From Caballeronia fortuita (GTDB lineage Bacteria; Pseudomonadota; Gammaproteobacteria; Burkholderiales; Burkholderiaceae), in assembly GCF_001544835.2 (NCBI RefSeq), contig NZ_FCNX02000009.1, positions 62,001 to 126,000 on the forward strand: 64,000 bases of DNA, written 5' to 3'. This document shows, piece after piece, positions 23,528 to 31,884 of this stretch (the first letter of the stretch is position 1; the number at the start of each line of letters is the position of its first letter). The notes under the pieces were generated by a model. It was given only the letters and a program-made list of their open reading frames with translations. It was not told where the DNA came from and made no database searches. A program made the translations under genes and the position numbers.

Positions 23528-24904
23528 TCACCCCGCGCTCGCCTGATTCAGCGTGAGATGCTTCGTCTCCGGCGCCCACGCGATCGACACCAGCATGCCG
23601 ACGAGCAGCACGCCCGCGAGCGCGAGCATCGTCATCTGCACGCCGGCCTGCGCGATGCCAACCGGCAGCAGGAAAGTGCCCACCGCCGATCCCAGCCGGC
23701 TGCACGCGATCGACAGGCCCACGCCGCACGCCCGCGCCTCGGTCGGAAAGCACTCCGGCGGAAACACGCCGACGAGATTAGAGAACGCCGACATCGTCAG
23801 CGTGAAGACGCCGAACGCGACGATCATCCCGACACTCGCCGATGACGGCAGCACGCTCAGCGCAAAGAGCGACAGGCAACACACCGCGAACGATCCGATC
23901 AGGAACGAGCGCCGCGACAGCTTGATCGTCAGCCAGATGCCGAGCAGCGCGCCCAGCACCAGAAACGCATTCAGCAGCAGATCGGCGCCCGAGCCTTCGG
24001 GCAGACGGATCGCCGTGAGAATGCTCGGCAGGAACGTGTAGATGGCGAAGTAGGGAATCACGAGACACACGAAGAACGCGCAATTGAAGACCGTGCGGCG
24101 GACGAGGTCGGGTTTGAAGAGGCGCGCGAAACCGCCTTTGCCGGCGAAGTGCTCGCCCGTATCGGCTTCGAGCGTCACGTTTGGTCCGAAGTGCTTGCGC
24201 ACGATACGCATCGCTTCATCGACGCGACCTTGGCCGAGCAGCCAGCGCGGCGACTCGGGCGTGCCGATACGCATGACGAGCACGAGCAGCGCGGGCACGC
24301 CGGCGGAGGCGAGCAGCCAGCGCCACGCATCGGGCGATGCGTCCGCGTAATGCATGCCGAGCACGTTCGCGATCACATAGCCGATCGTCCAGATCACGCT
24401 GAACGAGCCGAGCAGCACGCCGCGTTGCTTGCGCGGCGAGAACTCCGCGAGAATCGCGTGCCCCACGGCGAAATCGCCGCCCATGCCGAAGCCGATCAGC
24501 ACACGCAAGCCGACGAGCATCGCGGGCGTCGTCGCATGGAACTGCGCGAACGCGGCCGCCGTGATGATGACGAAGCTCAAGAGGAAAATCTTCTGGCGGC
24601 CGAGCTTGTCGGACAGCCAGCCGAACACGAGACTGCCGAGAAAGATGCCGATCAGCGCCGATGAACCGAGCAGGCCCATCCAGAACGCGTCGAGCGGAAT
24701 CTGCCGGTTCAACGACGACAGCGCGTAACCGATCGTGCCGAGCGCATAACCTTCGGTGAAATGCGCGCCGAACGTGAGACCCGCGATCTTCACGTGGAAG
24801 CGGTTCAGCGGCACGTCGTCGAGGGCAACGCGGTTGCGCGACGTATCGAAAGGCGCAGCGGCGCCTGATGCGAGCGGCTGTGCGCTCACGCTTTGCAAGT
24901 CCAT
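23528..24904 (-). CDS. MFS transporter, sugar/aromatic acid porter type
   Basis: MFS permease of 458 aa with 12 predicted helices. Visible motifs are FGWLSDKLGRQK (loop 2-3), RVLIGFGMGGDFAVGHAILAE split across helices 4-5, and SPRKQRG, typical of the SP/AAHS groups. The ATG at 24904 follows GGAGGAGATACTC; five codons upstream is a weaker start. It is the last gene in a leftward operon after the Fae homologue, aldo/keto reductase and aldehyde dehydrogenase (108-base gap before it), so it may import their substrate. Substrate unknown. Confidence 0.9.
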   Translation of the reverse strand: MDLQSVSAQPLASGAAAPFDTSRNRVALDDVPLNRFHVKIAGLTFGAHFTEGYALGTIGYALSSLNRQIPLDAFWMGLLGSSALIGIFLGSLVFGWLSDKLGRQKIFLLSFVIITAAAFAQFHATTPAMLVGLRVLIGFGMGGDFAVGHAILAEFSPRKQRGVLLGSFSVIWTIGYVIANVLGMHYADASPDAWRWLLASAGVPALLVLVMRIGTPESPRWLLGQGRVDEAMRIVRKHFGPNVTLEADTGEHFAGKGGFARLFKPDLVRRTVFNCAFFVCLVIPYFAIYTFLPSILTAIRLPEGSGADLLLNAFLVLGALLGIWLTIKLSRRSFLIGSFAVCCLSLFALSVLPSSASVGMIVAFGVFTLTMSAFSNLVGVFPPECFPTEARACGVGLSIACSRLGSAVGTFLLPVGIAQAGVQMTMLALAGVLLVGMLVSIAWAPETKHLTLNQASAG

Positions 24905-25012
24905 GAGTATCTCCTCCACTTCGAGCGGAGCGGCGCGTCTTACGCCGCAAAATACCGCGCACCCGTGGCGCTAGTCGTTCGTATGTTCGTGCGTGCGCGG
25001 TGTGGCGATGAA

Positions 25013-26452
25013 TCAGCGGCCGAGTCCGGCCATCATCATGTACTTGAGCTCCATGTATTCGTCGAGCCCGTACTTCGATCCTTCGCGGCCCAGTCCCGAT
25101 TGCTTCACGCCGCCGAAGGGCGCGACTTCCGTCGAGATGATGCCTTCGTTGATGCCGACCATGCCGCTCTCCAGCGCCTCCGCGACGCGCCACGCGCGGC
25201 CCAGATCGCGCGTGTAGAAGTACGCGGAGAGGCCGTAAGGCGTGTCGTTCGCGGCGGCGATGACTTCCTCTTCCGTCGCGAAACGAAAGCATGCGGCGAC
25301 CGGACCGAAGGTTTCTTCGCCGGCGATGCACATCGAAGGCTTCACGTCCGCCAGCACCGTCGGTTGGTAGAACGTGCCGCCGAGCGCGTGCGGCTTGCCG
25401 CCCGTCAGCACTGTCGCGCCCTTGCTCACCGCATCGGCGACATGCGTTTGAACCTTCTGCAACGCGGCCTCGTTGATGAGCGGTCCCTGATCGAATTCGC
25501 CTTCGAGCCCGTTACCCACGCGCAGCTTGTGCACCGCGCGCGTCAACGCTTGTGTGAAGGCTTCGTAGACGCCGTCCTGCACGTAGAAGCGATTCACGCA
25601 CACGCACGTCTGCCCGGTGTTGCGGAACTTCGAAGCGATCGCGCCTTGCACGGCGGCATCGATATCGGCGTCGTCGAATACGATGAAAGGCGCATTGCCG
25701 CCGAGTTCCAGCGACAGCTTCTTCAACGTATCCGCCGATTGCTTTGCGAGCAGCTTGCCGACGCGCGTCGAGCCGGTGAACGAGAGCTTGCGCACATCGG
25801 GCGATTCGGTGAGCACCGCGCCGATGGCCACGGCATCGCCTGACACGACGTTGAACACGCCCGCCGGAATGCCCGCTTGTTCGGCGAGCACCGCCAGCGC
25901 GAGCGCGGAGAGCGGTGTCTCTTCCGACGGCTTGAGCACCATCGTGCAGCCCGCGGCGAGCGCGGGGCCGGCCTTGCGCGTGATCATCGCGAGCGGGAAA
26001 TTCCACGGCGTGATGGCCGCGACGACGCCGACCGGCTCGCGCGTCACGACGATCTTCGAATTCGGCTTCGGACTCGGGATGATGTCGCCGTAGCTGCGCT
26101 TCGCTTCTTCCGCGAACCATTCGAAGAAGCTCGCCGCGTAAGCGACTTCGCCGAGCGCTTCGGCGAGCGGCTTGCCCTGTTCGCGCGTCAGCAGTTCCGC
26201 GAGCGTGTTGCGGTGGGCGAGCATCAGTTCGCCCCAGCGTTTCACGCGCACGCTGCGTTCCTTCGCCGTCAGCGCGCGCCAGGCAGGAAACGCGCGCTTC
26301 GCGGCATCGATGGCCAATTGCGTCTCCGCACTGCCGCCGCGCGCGACGTTTGCGATTGCCTCGCCCGTCGCGGGATTGCGCACGGGATACGTGCCCGCGC
26401 TTTCGCGCCACTTGCCGTCGATGTAGTGATTCGTCTGCATGAGGTTCGTCAT
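25013..26452 (-). CDS. NAD(P)-dependent succinate-semialdehyde-type dehydrogenase
   Basis: Aldehyde dehydrogenase of 479 aa closest to GabD. Glu in LSLELGGNAPF and catalytic Cys in NTGQTCVCVNR are present, with the family NAD segment FTGSTRVGKLL and the N-terminal ITPWNFPLAM. The second Cys after the catalytic one (CVC) is seen in GabD-type redox switches. Its start overlaps the stop of the aldo/keto reductase gene (26449-26452). In this operon it may oxidise an aldehyde produced by the reductase's partner reaction. It could also serve as the alpha-ketoglutarate semialdehyde dehydrogenase missing from the hydroxyproline cluster, but nothing ties it there. Confidence 0.88.
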   Translation of the reverse strand: MTNLMQTNHYIDGKWRESAGTYPVRNPATGEAIANVARGGSAETQLAIDAAKRAFPAWRALTAKERSVRVKRWGELMLAHRNTLAELLTREQGKPLAEALGEVAYAASFFEWFAEEAKRSYGDIIPSPKPNSKIVVTREPVGVVAAITPWNFPLAMITRKAGPALAAGCTMVLKPSEETPLSALALAVLAEQAGIPAGVFNVVSGDAVAIGAVLTESPDVRKLSFTGSTRVGKLLAKQSADTLKKLSLELGGNAPFIVFDDADIDAAVQGAIASKFRNTGQTCVCVNRFYVQDGVYEAFTQALTRAVHKLRVGNGLEGEFDQGPLINEAALQKVQTHVADAVSKGATVLTGGKPHALGGTFYQPTVLADVKPSMCIAGEETFGPVAACFRFATEEEVIAAANDTPYGLSAYFYTRDLGRAWRVAEALESGMVGINEGIISTEVAPFGGVKQSGLGREGSKYGLDEYMELKYMMMAGLGR

Positions 26453-27486
26453 GCCGCGCGCTCCAGTGCGTCATCGAACGCGCCTTGTGCCGCACGCGCC
26501 TCGCGCGCGATGCGCCGTCCCGCCGTGTAATCGTTGATGAGATCGCACGGCGTGTAGTTGCGGTCGAGCTCGTGCAGTTCGTCGTCGTCGAGCTTCGTGT
26601 CGAGCGCGGCGATGGCGCTGTCGAACTGCGCGGCCGAATCCGCGCCGACGAGCATCGACGAGATGCCGGGCCGGCTCAGCACCCACGCCTGCGCGATCTG
26701 AGCCGCCGGCACGCCGCGCCGCGCCGCGACGCGCGCAACCGATGCCGCGATGTCCTGCGACGCGCGATCGCCGTACATTTGCGCGGTGAAGAAATCGGTC
26801 TGATTGCGCGTGGACTTCGCATCGGAGGTGAGCAGGCCGCGCGCGAGCGGACTGAACACCGAAACGCCCACGCCCTGATCGATGCAGTAGGGGATCATCT
26901 CGCGCTCTTCCTCGCGATACGCGACGTTCAACTGCAACTGCATGTTGATCGGCTTGTGCCAGCCGTGACGCTCGCACGCCTGCATGATTTTGGCGAACTG
27001 CCATGTGTACATCGTCGATACGCCGATGTAGCGCGCCTTGCCCGCGCGCACGATATCGTCGAGCGCGCCCATCGTTTCCTCGACGGGCGTGTTCACGTCG
27101 AAGTAATGCAGCATGTAGATGTCGACGTAATCCATGCCGAGACGCGTCAAGGAGCCGTCGATGCCGTCCATGATGTGCTTGCGCGAATGGCCGCCCGCGT
27201 TCGCGTGGCTCGCCATGTCGTAGCCGACTTTCGTCGTCACGACGACTTCATCGCGCTTGACGAGCCGCTTCAGAATGCGGCCGACGACTTCCTCGCCGAC
27301 GCCCGTCGAATAGAAATCGGCGAGATCGACGAAGTTCACGCCGTGGTCGAGCGCATGTTTCACGATCGGCTCGCTTTGCGCTTCGTCGAAAATCCAGGGC
27401 TTCCATTGCGGCGTGCCCATGTTCATCGTGCCGAGGCACAGGCGCGAGACTTTCAGGCCGGACTGGCCGAGACGCACATATTCCAT
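26449..27486 (-). CDS. Aldo/keto reductase
   Basis: AKR-fold (beta/alpha)8 NADP-dependent oxidoreductase of 345 aa. The catalytic tetrad is present: Asp and Tyr in DLADFYSTG, Lys in VVTTKVGY and His in IYMLHYFD. It resembles the YajO/Tas and general stress protein 69 branch. AAGGAG lies before ATG 27486, preferred over a start 16 codons upstream. It sits 13 bases after the Fae homologue and overlaps the aldehyde dehydrogenase start by four bases, a tight operon. Confidence 0.9.
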   Translation of the reverse strand: MEYVRLGQSGLKVSRLCLGTMNMGTPQWKPWIFDEAQSEPIVKHALDHGVNFVDLADFYSTGVGEEVVGRILKRLVKRDEVVVTTKVGYDMASHANAGGHSRKHIMDGIDGSLTRLGMDYVDIYMLHYFDVNTPVEETMGALDDIVRAGKARYIGVSTMYTWQFAKIMQACERHGWHKPINMQLQLNVAYREEEREMIPYCIDQGVGVSVFSPLARGLLTSDAKSTRNQTDFFTAQMYGDRASQDIAASVARVAARRGVPAAQIAQAWVLSRPGISSMLVGADSAAQFDSAIAALDTKLDDDELHELDRNYTPCDLINDYTAGRRIAREARAAQGAFDDALERAA

Positions 27487-27499
27487 TGTCGAAAGCTCC

Positions 27500-28009
27500 T
27501 TACTTCTTCGGCGTGTAGAACGGATTCGACACATCGCGCGCGGCCTTGAACACGGCTTCCTTGCGCGGCAGGCCTTCCATCGCGGCGATGATCGCGTTCT
27601 TGCACGCGCGGTAGTTGTTCGCGAACACGGCGTCGAGATCGTCGGTTTTCGGGTTCACCCAGTTCGCCGACACGACGACCCAGTCGTTCTCCGCTTCCGG
27701 CGGCAGCGTGCCGTTTTCGAGCGATTCGGCGACCGCCTTCGCGATGCCCGCCTGCGATGCGCCCCACGTCGCGTTGCCGTGGAAATCGCCTTCGATCTGC
27801 GCCTTGTTGACGTAGAGCGTCAGCGGCTTGGCCGGCACGCCCGGCTGCGCAATCACGACGAACGGCGCGTGCCCGGCGGACGGCGTCGCGAGCGCGGTCG
27901 CGAAGGCGTGACCGGCGGGGCCGTTGCGCGGTCCGACCAGCACGTTGATGTGCGCGAGATTGACGCCCGGCCCTTCGAAGCCTTCGCCGATGAACAGATT
28001 CTTTTCCAT
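27500..28009 (-). CDS. Formaldehyde-activating enzyme (Fae) homologue
   Basis: Protein of 169 aa matching the Fae family, which condenses formaldehyde with tetrahydromethanopterin in methylotrophs. The conserved His lies in NLAHINVLVGPRNGPAGHAF, and YVNKAQIEGDFHG plus GPAQ-like GASQAGIAKAVAE match family positions. GGAAGGAG precedes ATG 28009. No tetrahydromethanopterin biosynthesis or methylene-dehydrogenase gene is in the window; instead it heads an operon with an aldo/keto reductase, an aldehyde dehydrogenase and a permease. Fae paralogues outside methylotrophy exist, so activity on formaldehyde is not proven. Confidence 0.88.
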   Translation of the reverse strand: MEKNLFIGEGFEGPGVNLAHINVLVGPRNGPAGHAFATALATPSAGHAPFVVIAQPGVPAKPLTLYVNKAQIEGDFHGNATWGASQAGIAKAVAESLENGTLPPEAENDWVVVSANWVNPKTDDLDAVFANNYRACKNAIIAAMEGLPRKEAVFKAARDVSNPFYTPKK

Positions 28010-28048
28010 TGACTCCTTCCTTGTGTCCGCGTGATGTGCGCAGTTCCG

Positions 28049-28063
28049 CCACCGATGCGGTGG
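28049..28063. promoter_or_regulatory. Inverted repeat upstream of fae homologue
   Basis: CCACCG-ATG-CGGTGG is a perfect 6-bp inverted repeat 40 bases before the fae start codon. It could be an operator half-pair or a small hairpin in the leader. Confidence 0.35.
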
Positions 28064-28191
28064 ATGTGAGGCATTCTGCGGCGGGCGTCGTGCGGGGAGG
28101 AATCGAGGATTTTTGAGGGCGGCGTTGATGAAAGCTCAACTCGGGGATGACCCGTAGGCGGGGCGTTTCAATACGCGCCCGGTTCCAGGCT

Positions 28192-28225
28192 CCTAAGCTT
28201 CCCATAAGCTAACAATGTAGAAAAT
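28192..28225 (+). promoter_or_regulatory. QseB/PmrA-like box before PPTase-like gene
   Basis: CCTAAGC (28192-28198) and CATAAGC (28203-28209) are 11 bp apart; ten bases later is GAAAAT (28220-28225) as a -10 candidate. The box resembles CCTAAGCATCTCCTAAGC upstream of qseB and has the same distance to the -10. The gene at 28261 starts about 35 bases downstream. Confidence 0.5.
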
Positions 28226-28260
28226 GATGCTTTGTCCCTGAATGCGGAACATTCCGGCGC

Positions 28261-28938
28261 ATGCCTGCCACTCAACGCATCTCCCGGCTCGACGCCACCG
28301 ACGTTCCGTGGCGCTACTTCGACCTCGCCAAGGCGCGCGTGCAAATCCATGAACCGCCCGCGCCCGCCGAGGTCTGTCTATGGCTGGTGCCGAGCGAATT
28401 CCGGTTTGCGTCGGCGTCGAATATCGGCAACTGGCTCAGCGCGGCCGAACGCAAACGCGCGCGGCTGCATCCGAATTCCGCGCTCGGGCGGCGCTTTTCC
28501 GTCGCGCGCGCGACGCTGCGTCTCGTGCTCTCGCACATGCTCGGCTGCGAGCCACATGAAGTCGGCGTCGATGACGAGCCGGGCGAGCGCATCGTCGTGA
28601 CGCATCCAAACGTCGAAGGCGCGATTCACGTCGATGTCGCGTATTCGGGCATCTGGATCGTGATCGCGGTGGCATCGGCGAGAATAGGTCTCGGCCTGAC
28701 CGTCGAGCCTGCCGGGGCGCAAGACGCCGTCGCCCGGCAGTCGATGTGGGACGAAGCGGCGCGGATCGCGGCGACGCGCGCGCAGCGCGCCGAACCGGAC
28801 ACCGACTGGCACGGTCTTACACTGCCGATGCCCGGCGGAATTTGCGGCGTGCTCGTCGTGGACAAACCGGTCACGCGGGTCCGCGCCTTCGGCTGGGAAC
28901 GGCCGCTCGAAGCGGAGGTCGGCGCAGCCTCGTCCTGA
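28261..28938 (+). CDS. Degenerate phosphopantetheinyl-transferase-like protein
   Basis: Protein of 225 aa that resembles Sfp-type 4'-phosphopantetheinyl transferases in its first half: LSAAERKRARLHPN, then GRRFSVARATLRLVLSHMLG. The catalytic half is altered. Where the family has G-[VI]-D-[IV]-E, this reads LGLTVE, losing the metal-binding Asp, and the W-x-x-K-E-A-x-x-K motif is reduced to MWDEAARIA. It probably lacks transferase activity or has a new role. A weak GGAA precedes ATG 28261. It is followed by a PAP2 phosphatase gene, 43 bases downstream. The family call is moderate. Confidence 0.65.
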   Translation: MPATQRISRLDATDVPWRYFDLAKARVQIHEPPAPAEVCLWLVPSEFRFASASNIGNWLSAAERKRARLHPNSALGRRFSVARATLRLVLSHMLGCEPHEVGVDDEPGERIVVTHPNVEGAIHVDVAYSGIWIVIAVASARIGLGLTVEPAGAQDAVARQSMWDEAARIAATRAQRAEPDTDWHGLTLPMPGGICGVLVVDKPVTRVRAFGWERPLEAEVGAASS

Positions 28939-28981
28939 ATCCGCGAACGCCGGCCATACCGGATCGGAGAAACAGGACATC

Positions 28982-29743
28982 ATGGATTACACGGCGCTCG
29001 TGCAACGTCATGCGGTTGCGATCATCGCGATTGCGCTCTTCGTCTTACCATCGCTCGTCGCGCTCGCGTGGGCCCGCGCCGCGCGCTGCCAGCGCGTCCC
29101 GGGCGCGGCCGTCGCCGTCACGGCGGGCGTGCTCGCCGCGCTCGGCGCGTCGGTGTTCATCGCAATCGCAACGCGCATCGCGCGCGGCACGGCGTTCGCA
29201 TCGGCGGATCAGCTTCTGCTCGACGCCGTGCGCGACGGCACGCCCGCGCCCGCCGCGCGCTGGTTCGCCGGCCTCACGCATTTCGGCGATCCGTGGTATC
29301 TCACGCTGCTGTGCGTGCTGATGTCCGTGGCGCTGCTGCTCGCGCGCCGCTTCGGGCTCGCCGTGTACTTCGCGGCGGTCACGAGCGCGGGCGGCGTCAT
29401 CAACCAGGCGCTCAAGGCGATGATGCGCCGCGACCGCCCGACCGGTTCCGTCGTGCCGCTGCCCGAGAGCTTCGCGTTTCCGAGCGGGCATACGTTCGGC
29501 TCGATCGTCTGCTATGGCATGTGCGCCTACGTTCTGCTGCGCCTCGCGCCGACGCGCCGCGATCCGTTCATCGTCGCGCTGGCGTGCTTCATCGTGCTGG
29601 CGATCGGCGCGAGCCGCATCGTGATCGGCGTGCACTTTCCCGGCGATGTGATCGGCGGCTTCGCGTCGGGCGGCGCGTGGCTCGCTGCGTGCATCGGCGC
29701 GGCGGAACTCGCGCGACGCCGTTCCCGAGCACTTTCGGAGTAG
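28982..29743 (+). CDS. PAP2-family membrane phosphatase
   Basis: Type 2 phosphatidic acid phosphatase of 253 aa with about six membrane helices. The three catalytic motifs are intact: K-x6-RP in KAMMRRDRP, PSGH in AFPSGHTFGS, and SR-x5-H-x3-D in SRIVIGVHFPGD. Such enzymes dephosphorylate undecaprenyl pyrophosphate or lipid A/phospholipids at the periplasmic face. GGAG-like GGATCGGAGAAACAGGACATC precedes the ATG. It probably shares the promoter region at 28192 with the upstream PPTase-like gene. A PmrA/QseB-like box upstream would fit lipid A remodelling, but this is inference. Confidence 0.9.
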   Translation: MDYTALVQRHAVAIIAIALFVLPSLVALAWARAARCQRVPGAAVAVTAGVLAALGASVFIAIATRIARGTAFASADQLLLDAVRDGTPAPAARWFAGLTHFGDPWYLTLLCVLMSVALLLARRFGLAVYFAAVTSAGGVINQALKAMMRRDRPTGSVVPLPESFAFPSGHTFGSIVCYGMCAYVLLRLAPTRRDPFIVALACFIVLAIGASRIVIGVHFPGDVIGGFASGGAWLAACIGAAELARRRSRALSE

Positions 29744-29801
29744 TTTGATTGTCCCGCGTATCCGATGACGTTAGTTTTAGCCTTTTGCTCGGGCTGAAGC
29801 G

Positions 29802-30125
29802 ATGTTCCAATCGAAAGTATGCAGCGTAGTGGGCCTTGTCCTCGTTCTCATCGGGCTGAACGGATGTTCGGTCTTCATCAAGGACCCGGACCCGACCGAA
29901 TTCATGAGCCGCGTGAAAGTGGGCATGACGCGGGCGGACGTGGAAGACCATCTCGGACCGCCCGACGGAAGCTGGGGACCGTGGCATTCGGTGTGCACCG
30001 AATACGGCTTCGGCAAACACGGCGTGGACCGCTACGCGGTCTACTACAACAACCAGAGCCGTGTCGTATTCACCGAACACGCGGGTTGCAGCGTCTCACG
30101 GGCAAGGCAAGTCGGACTGCGCTGA
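29802..30125 (+). CDS. Small outer-membrane-type lipoprotein, SmpA/BamE-like
   Basis: Lipoprotein of 107 aa. The signal peptide ends in lipobox LNGC (Cys22) followed by Ser. Mature segment MSRVKVGMTRADVEDHLGPP matches the G-M-[ST]-x2-[DQ]-V-x3-[LI]-G-x-P pattern of SmpA/OmlA (BamE-like) domains, and the end has YAVYYNNQSRVVF. This fold is found in BamE and many small lipoproteins; it is too short a match to claim BamE itself. A strong terminator follows. Confidence 0.85.
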   Translation: MFQSKVCSVVGLVLVLIGLNGCSVFIKDPDPTEFMSRVKVGMTRADVEDHLGPPDGSWGPWHSVCTEYGFGKHGVDRYAVYYNNQSRVVFTEHAGCSVSRARQVGLR

Positions 30126-30156
30126 ATCGAGCTGGGCTGGGCGCCAAAAAGAAAAG

Positions 30157-30189
30157 CCCCACGCTTTCATCGAAAGCGTGGGGTTTTTT
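30157..30189. terminator. Strong intrinsic terminator (bidirectional)
   Basis: CCCCACGCTTTC (30157-30168), loop ATC, GAAAGCGTGGGG (30172-30183), then TTTTTT (30184-30189). The 12-bp stem is perfect. On the other strand it is followed by CTTTTCTTTTT, so it also terminates the leftward ABC transporter operon ending at 30202. Confidence 0.95.
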
Positions 30190-30201
30190 ACATGGCGCGC
30201 A

Positions 30202-31062
30202 TCAGTTCGCCGTGGGCCGCCACTTCAAGAGACGCTGCTCGACCGCCGTCAGCAGATAATCCGCCGCGAGCGCGACGACCGCGAGCACGATCATCGCCGC
30301 GAACACACCGCTCGCGTTGAACGCGCCTTGCGCCGTCGAGATCAGCAAGCCGATGCCCTGCTTCGATCCGAGGAACTCGCCGACGACCGCGCCGACGAGC
30401 GCAAAGCCGAAGCTCACGTGCAGACTCGCGAGAATCCACGACAGCGCCGACGGAATCACCACCGACGTCGTCACTTGCCGCCGCGACGCGCCGAGAATCT
30501 GCGCATTCGCGATCATGTAACGGTCGGCTTCGCGCACGCCCTGGAAGGCATTCGCGAACACGACGAAGAAGACCATCACCACGGCGAGCGCGACCTTCGA
30601 CGCCATGCCGAGACCCAGCGCGATCACGAAGACCGAGCCGAGCACGACGCGCGGGATGGAGTTGGCGATCTTGATGTAGATGCTGAACACGTCCGACAGC
30701 AGCTTGTTGCGCCCGAGCACGATGCCGCAGACGATGCCGCCCGCCGAGCCGATGAGAAAGCCGAGAATCGTCTCTTCCAGCGTGACCCACACTTGCGTGA
30801 GCAGCGGCCCTTGCGAGGTGCCGTCGACGAACCATTCGACGATCTGATCGAAGATCGCGGACGGCATCGAGAAGAAGAACGGATCGATCCAGTGACGGCG
30901 CGCCGACAGTTCCCATCCGCCGAGCACGAGCACGAGCACCGCGATACGCAAGCCGATCACGAGCGCCTTGCGTTGCCTGATGCGCTTTTGCGCCTCGCGT
31001 TCGACTTGCGCGAGCGCGCCCGGATCGATGCCCGCGAGCATCGCTTGTTGAGGCGTTGACAT
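30202..31062 (-). CDS. ABC transporter permease, SsuC/TauC type
   Basis: Membrane permease of 286 aa with about six helices and the BPD_transp_1 EAA loop (EADRYMIANAQILGASRRQV region, then IPSALSWILASLHVSFG). It belongs to the nitrate/sulfonate/taurine importer class. ATG 31062 follows AAAGGAAACG; longer upstream frames belong to the ATPase gene in another frame. It is the third gene of an operon with the ATPase (31086) and the binding protein (31885), all leftward, and ends at a strong terminator. Confidence 0.92.
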   Translation of the reverse strand: MSTPQQAMLAGIDPGALAQVEREAQKRIRQRKALVIGLRIAVLVLVLGGWELSARRHWIDPFFFSMPSAIFDQIVEWFVDGTSQGPLLTQVWVTLEETILGFLIGSAGGIVCGIVLGRNKLLSDVFSIYIKIANSIPRVVLGSVFVIALGLGMASKVALAVVMVFFVVFANAFQGVREADRYMIANAQILGASRRQVTTSVVIPSALSWILASLHVSFGFALVGAVVGEFLGSKQGIGLLISTAQGAFNASGVFAAMIVLAVVALAADYLLTAVEQRLLKWRPTAN

Positions 31063-31085
31063 GTTTTCGTTTCCTTTCGACAGGT

Positions 31086-31874
31086 TCAACCGATCTGCAC
31101 TTCTTCGCGCAAGTCGTGCCAGATATCGCGCGAAATCTCGATGAAGCGCGGGTGATAGCGAATCTCCGACGTGACGCGCGGGCGCGGCAGATCGATCTCG
31201 TAGACCTTCTTGAGCGTCGCCGGGCGCGCGGTGAGCACGAACACGCGGTCCGCGAGCGCGATCGCCTCTTCCAGATCGTGCGTGACGAACACCACCGAAC
31301 CCGCGTTCGCCGACCACAGTTGCAGCAGTTCATCCTGCATCAGCGTGCGCGTCTGCATGTCGAGCGCGGAGAAGGGCTCGTCCATCAGCAGGATTTCCGG
31401 CTTGTTGATGAACGTCTGCGCGAGCGCGACACGCTTTCTCATGCCGCCCGACAACTGATGCGGATAATGCTTGCCGAACTTGTCGAGGCCGACACGGCGC
31501 AGCCACGACTGCGCTTCGTCGTAGGCGGCGGACTTCGAGCGGCCGCGATAGAGCGGACCGGCCGCGACGTTGTCGAGCACCGAGCGCCACGGGAACACGG
31601 CATCGGCCTGAAACACGAAGCCGATGCGCGGATCGATGCCATCGACCGGCTGGCCCATCACGCGCACTTCGCCCGTTGTCGGCTTGAGCAGGCCCGTGAT
31701 CATGCTGAGCGTGGTGGACTTGCCGCAGCCCGTCGGACCGACGATCGCGACGAACTCGCCCTTCGCGACCGACATGCTGAATTCGCGCAGCGCGACGGTC
31801 GCGCGGCCGTCCGGCGAGATGAAGCGGCACGAGACGTTGCGCAGTTCGATCGCGGGTTGAGTGGATTGATTCAT
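31086..31874 (-). CDS. ABC transporter ATPase, SsuB/TauB type
   Basis: Cytoplasmic ATPase of 262 aa. Walker A is GPTGCGKSTT (about residues 46-55), signature LSGGMRKRVALAQ, Walker B ILLMDEPFSALD, and the switch His is in FVTHDLEEAI. It powers import with the permease at 30202 and the binding protein at 31885. The genes are separated by 23 and 10 bases. The substrate class (sulfonate, nitrate, pyrimidine or taurine-like) cannot be narrowed from the ATPase. Confidence 0.93.
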   Translation of the reverse strand: MNQSTQPAIELRNVSCRFISPDGRATVALREFSMSVAKGEFVAIVGPTGCGKSTTLSMITGLLKPTTGEVRVMGQPVDGIDPRIGFVFQADAVFPWRSVLDNVAAGPLYRGRSKSAAYDEAQSWLRRVGLDKFGKHYPHQLSGGMRKRVALAQTFINKPEILLMDEPFSALDMQTRTLMQDELLQLWSANAGSVVFVTHDLEEAIALADRVFVLTARPATLKKVYEIDLPRPRVTSEIRYHPRFIEISRDIWHDLREEVQIG

Positions 31875-31884
31875 CGCCAGATCC

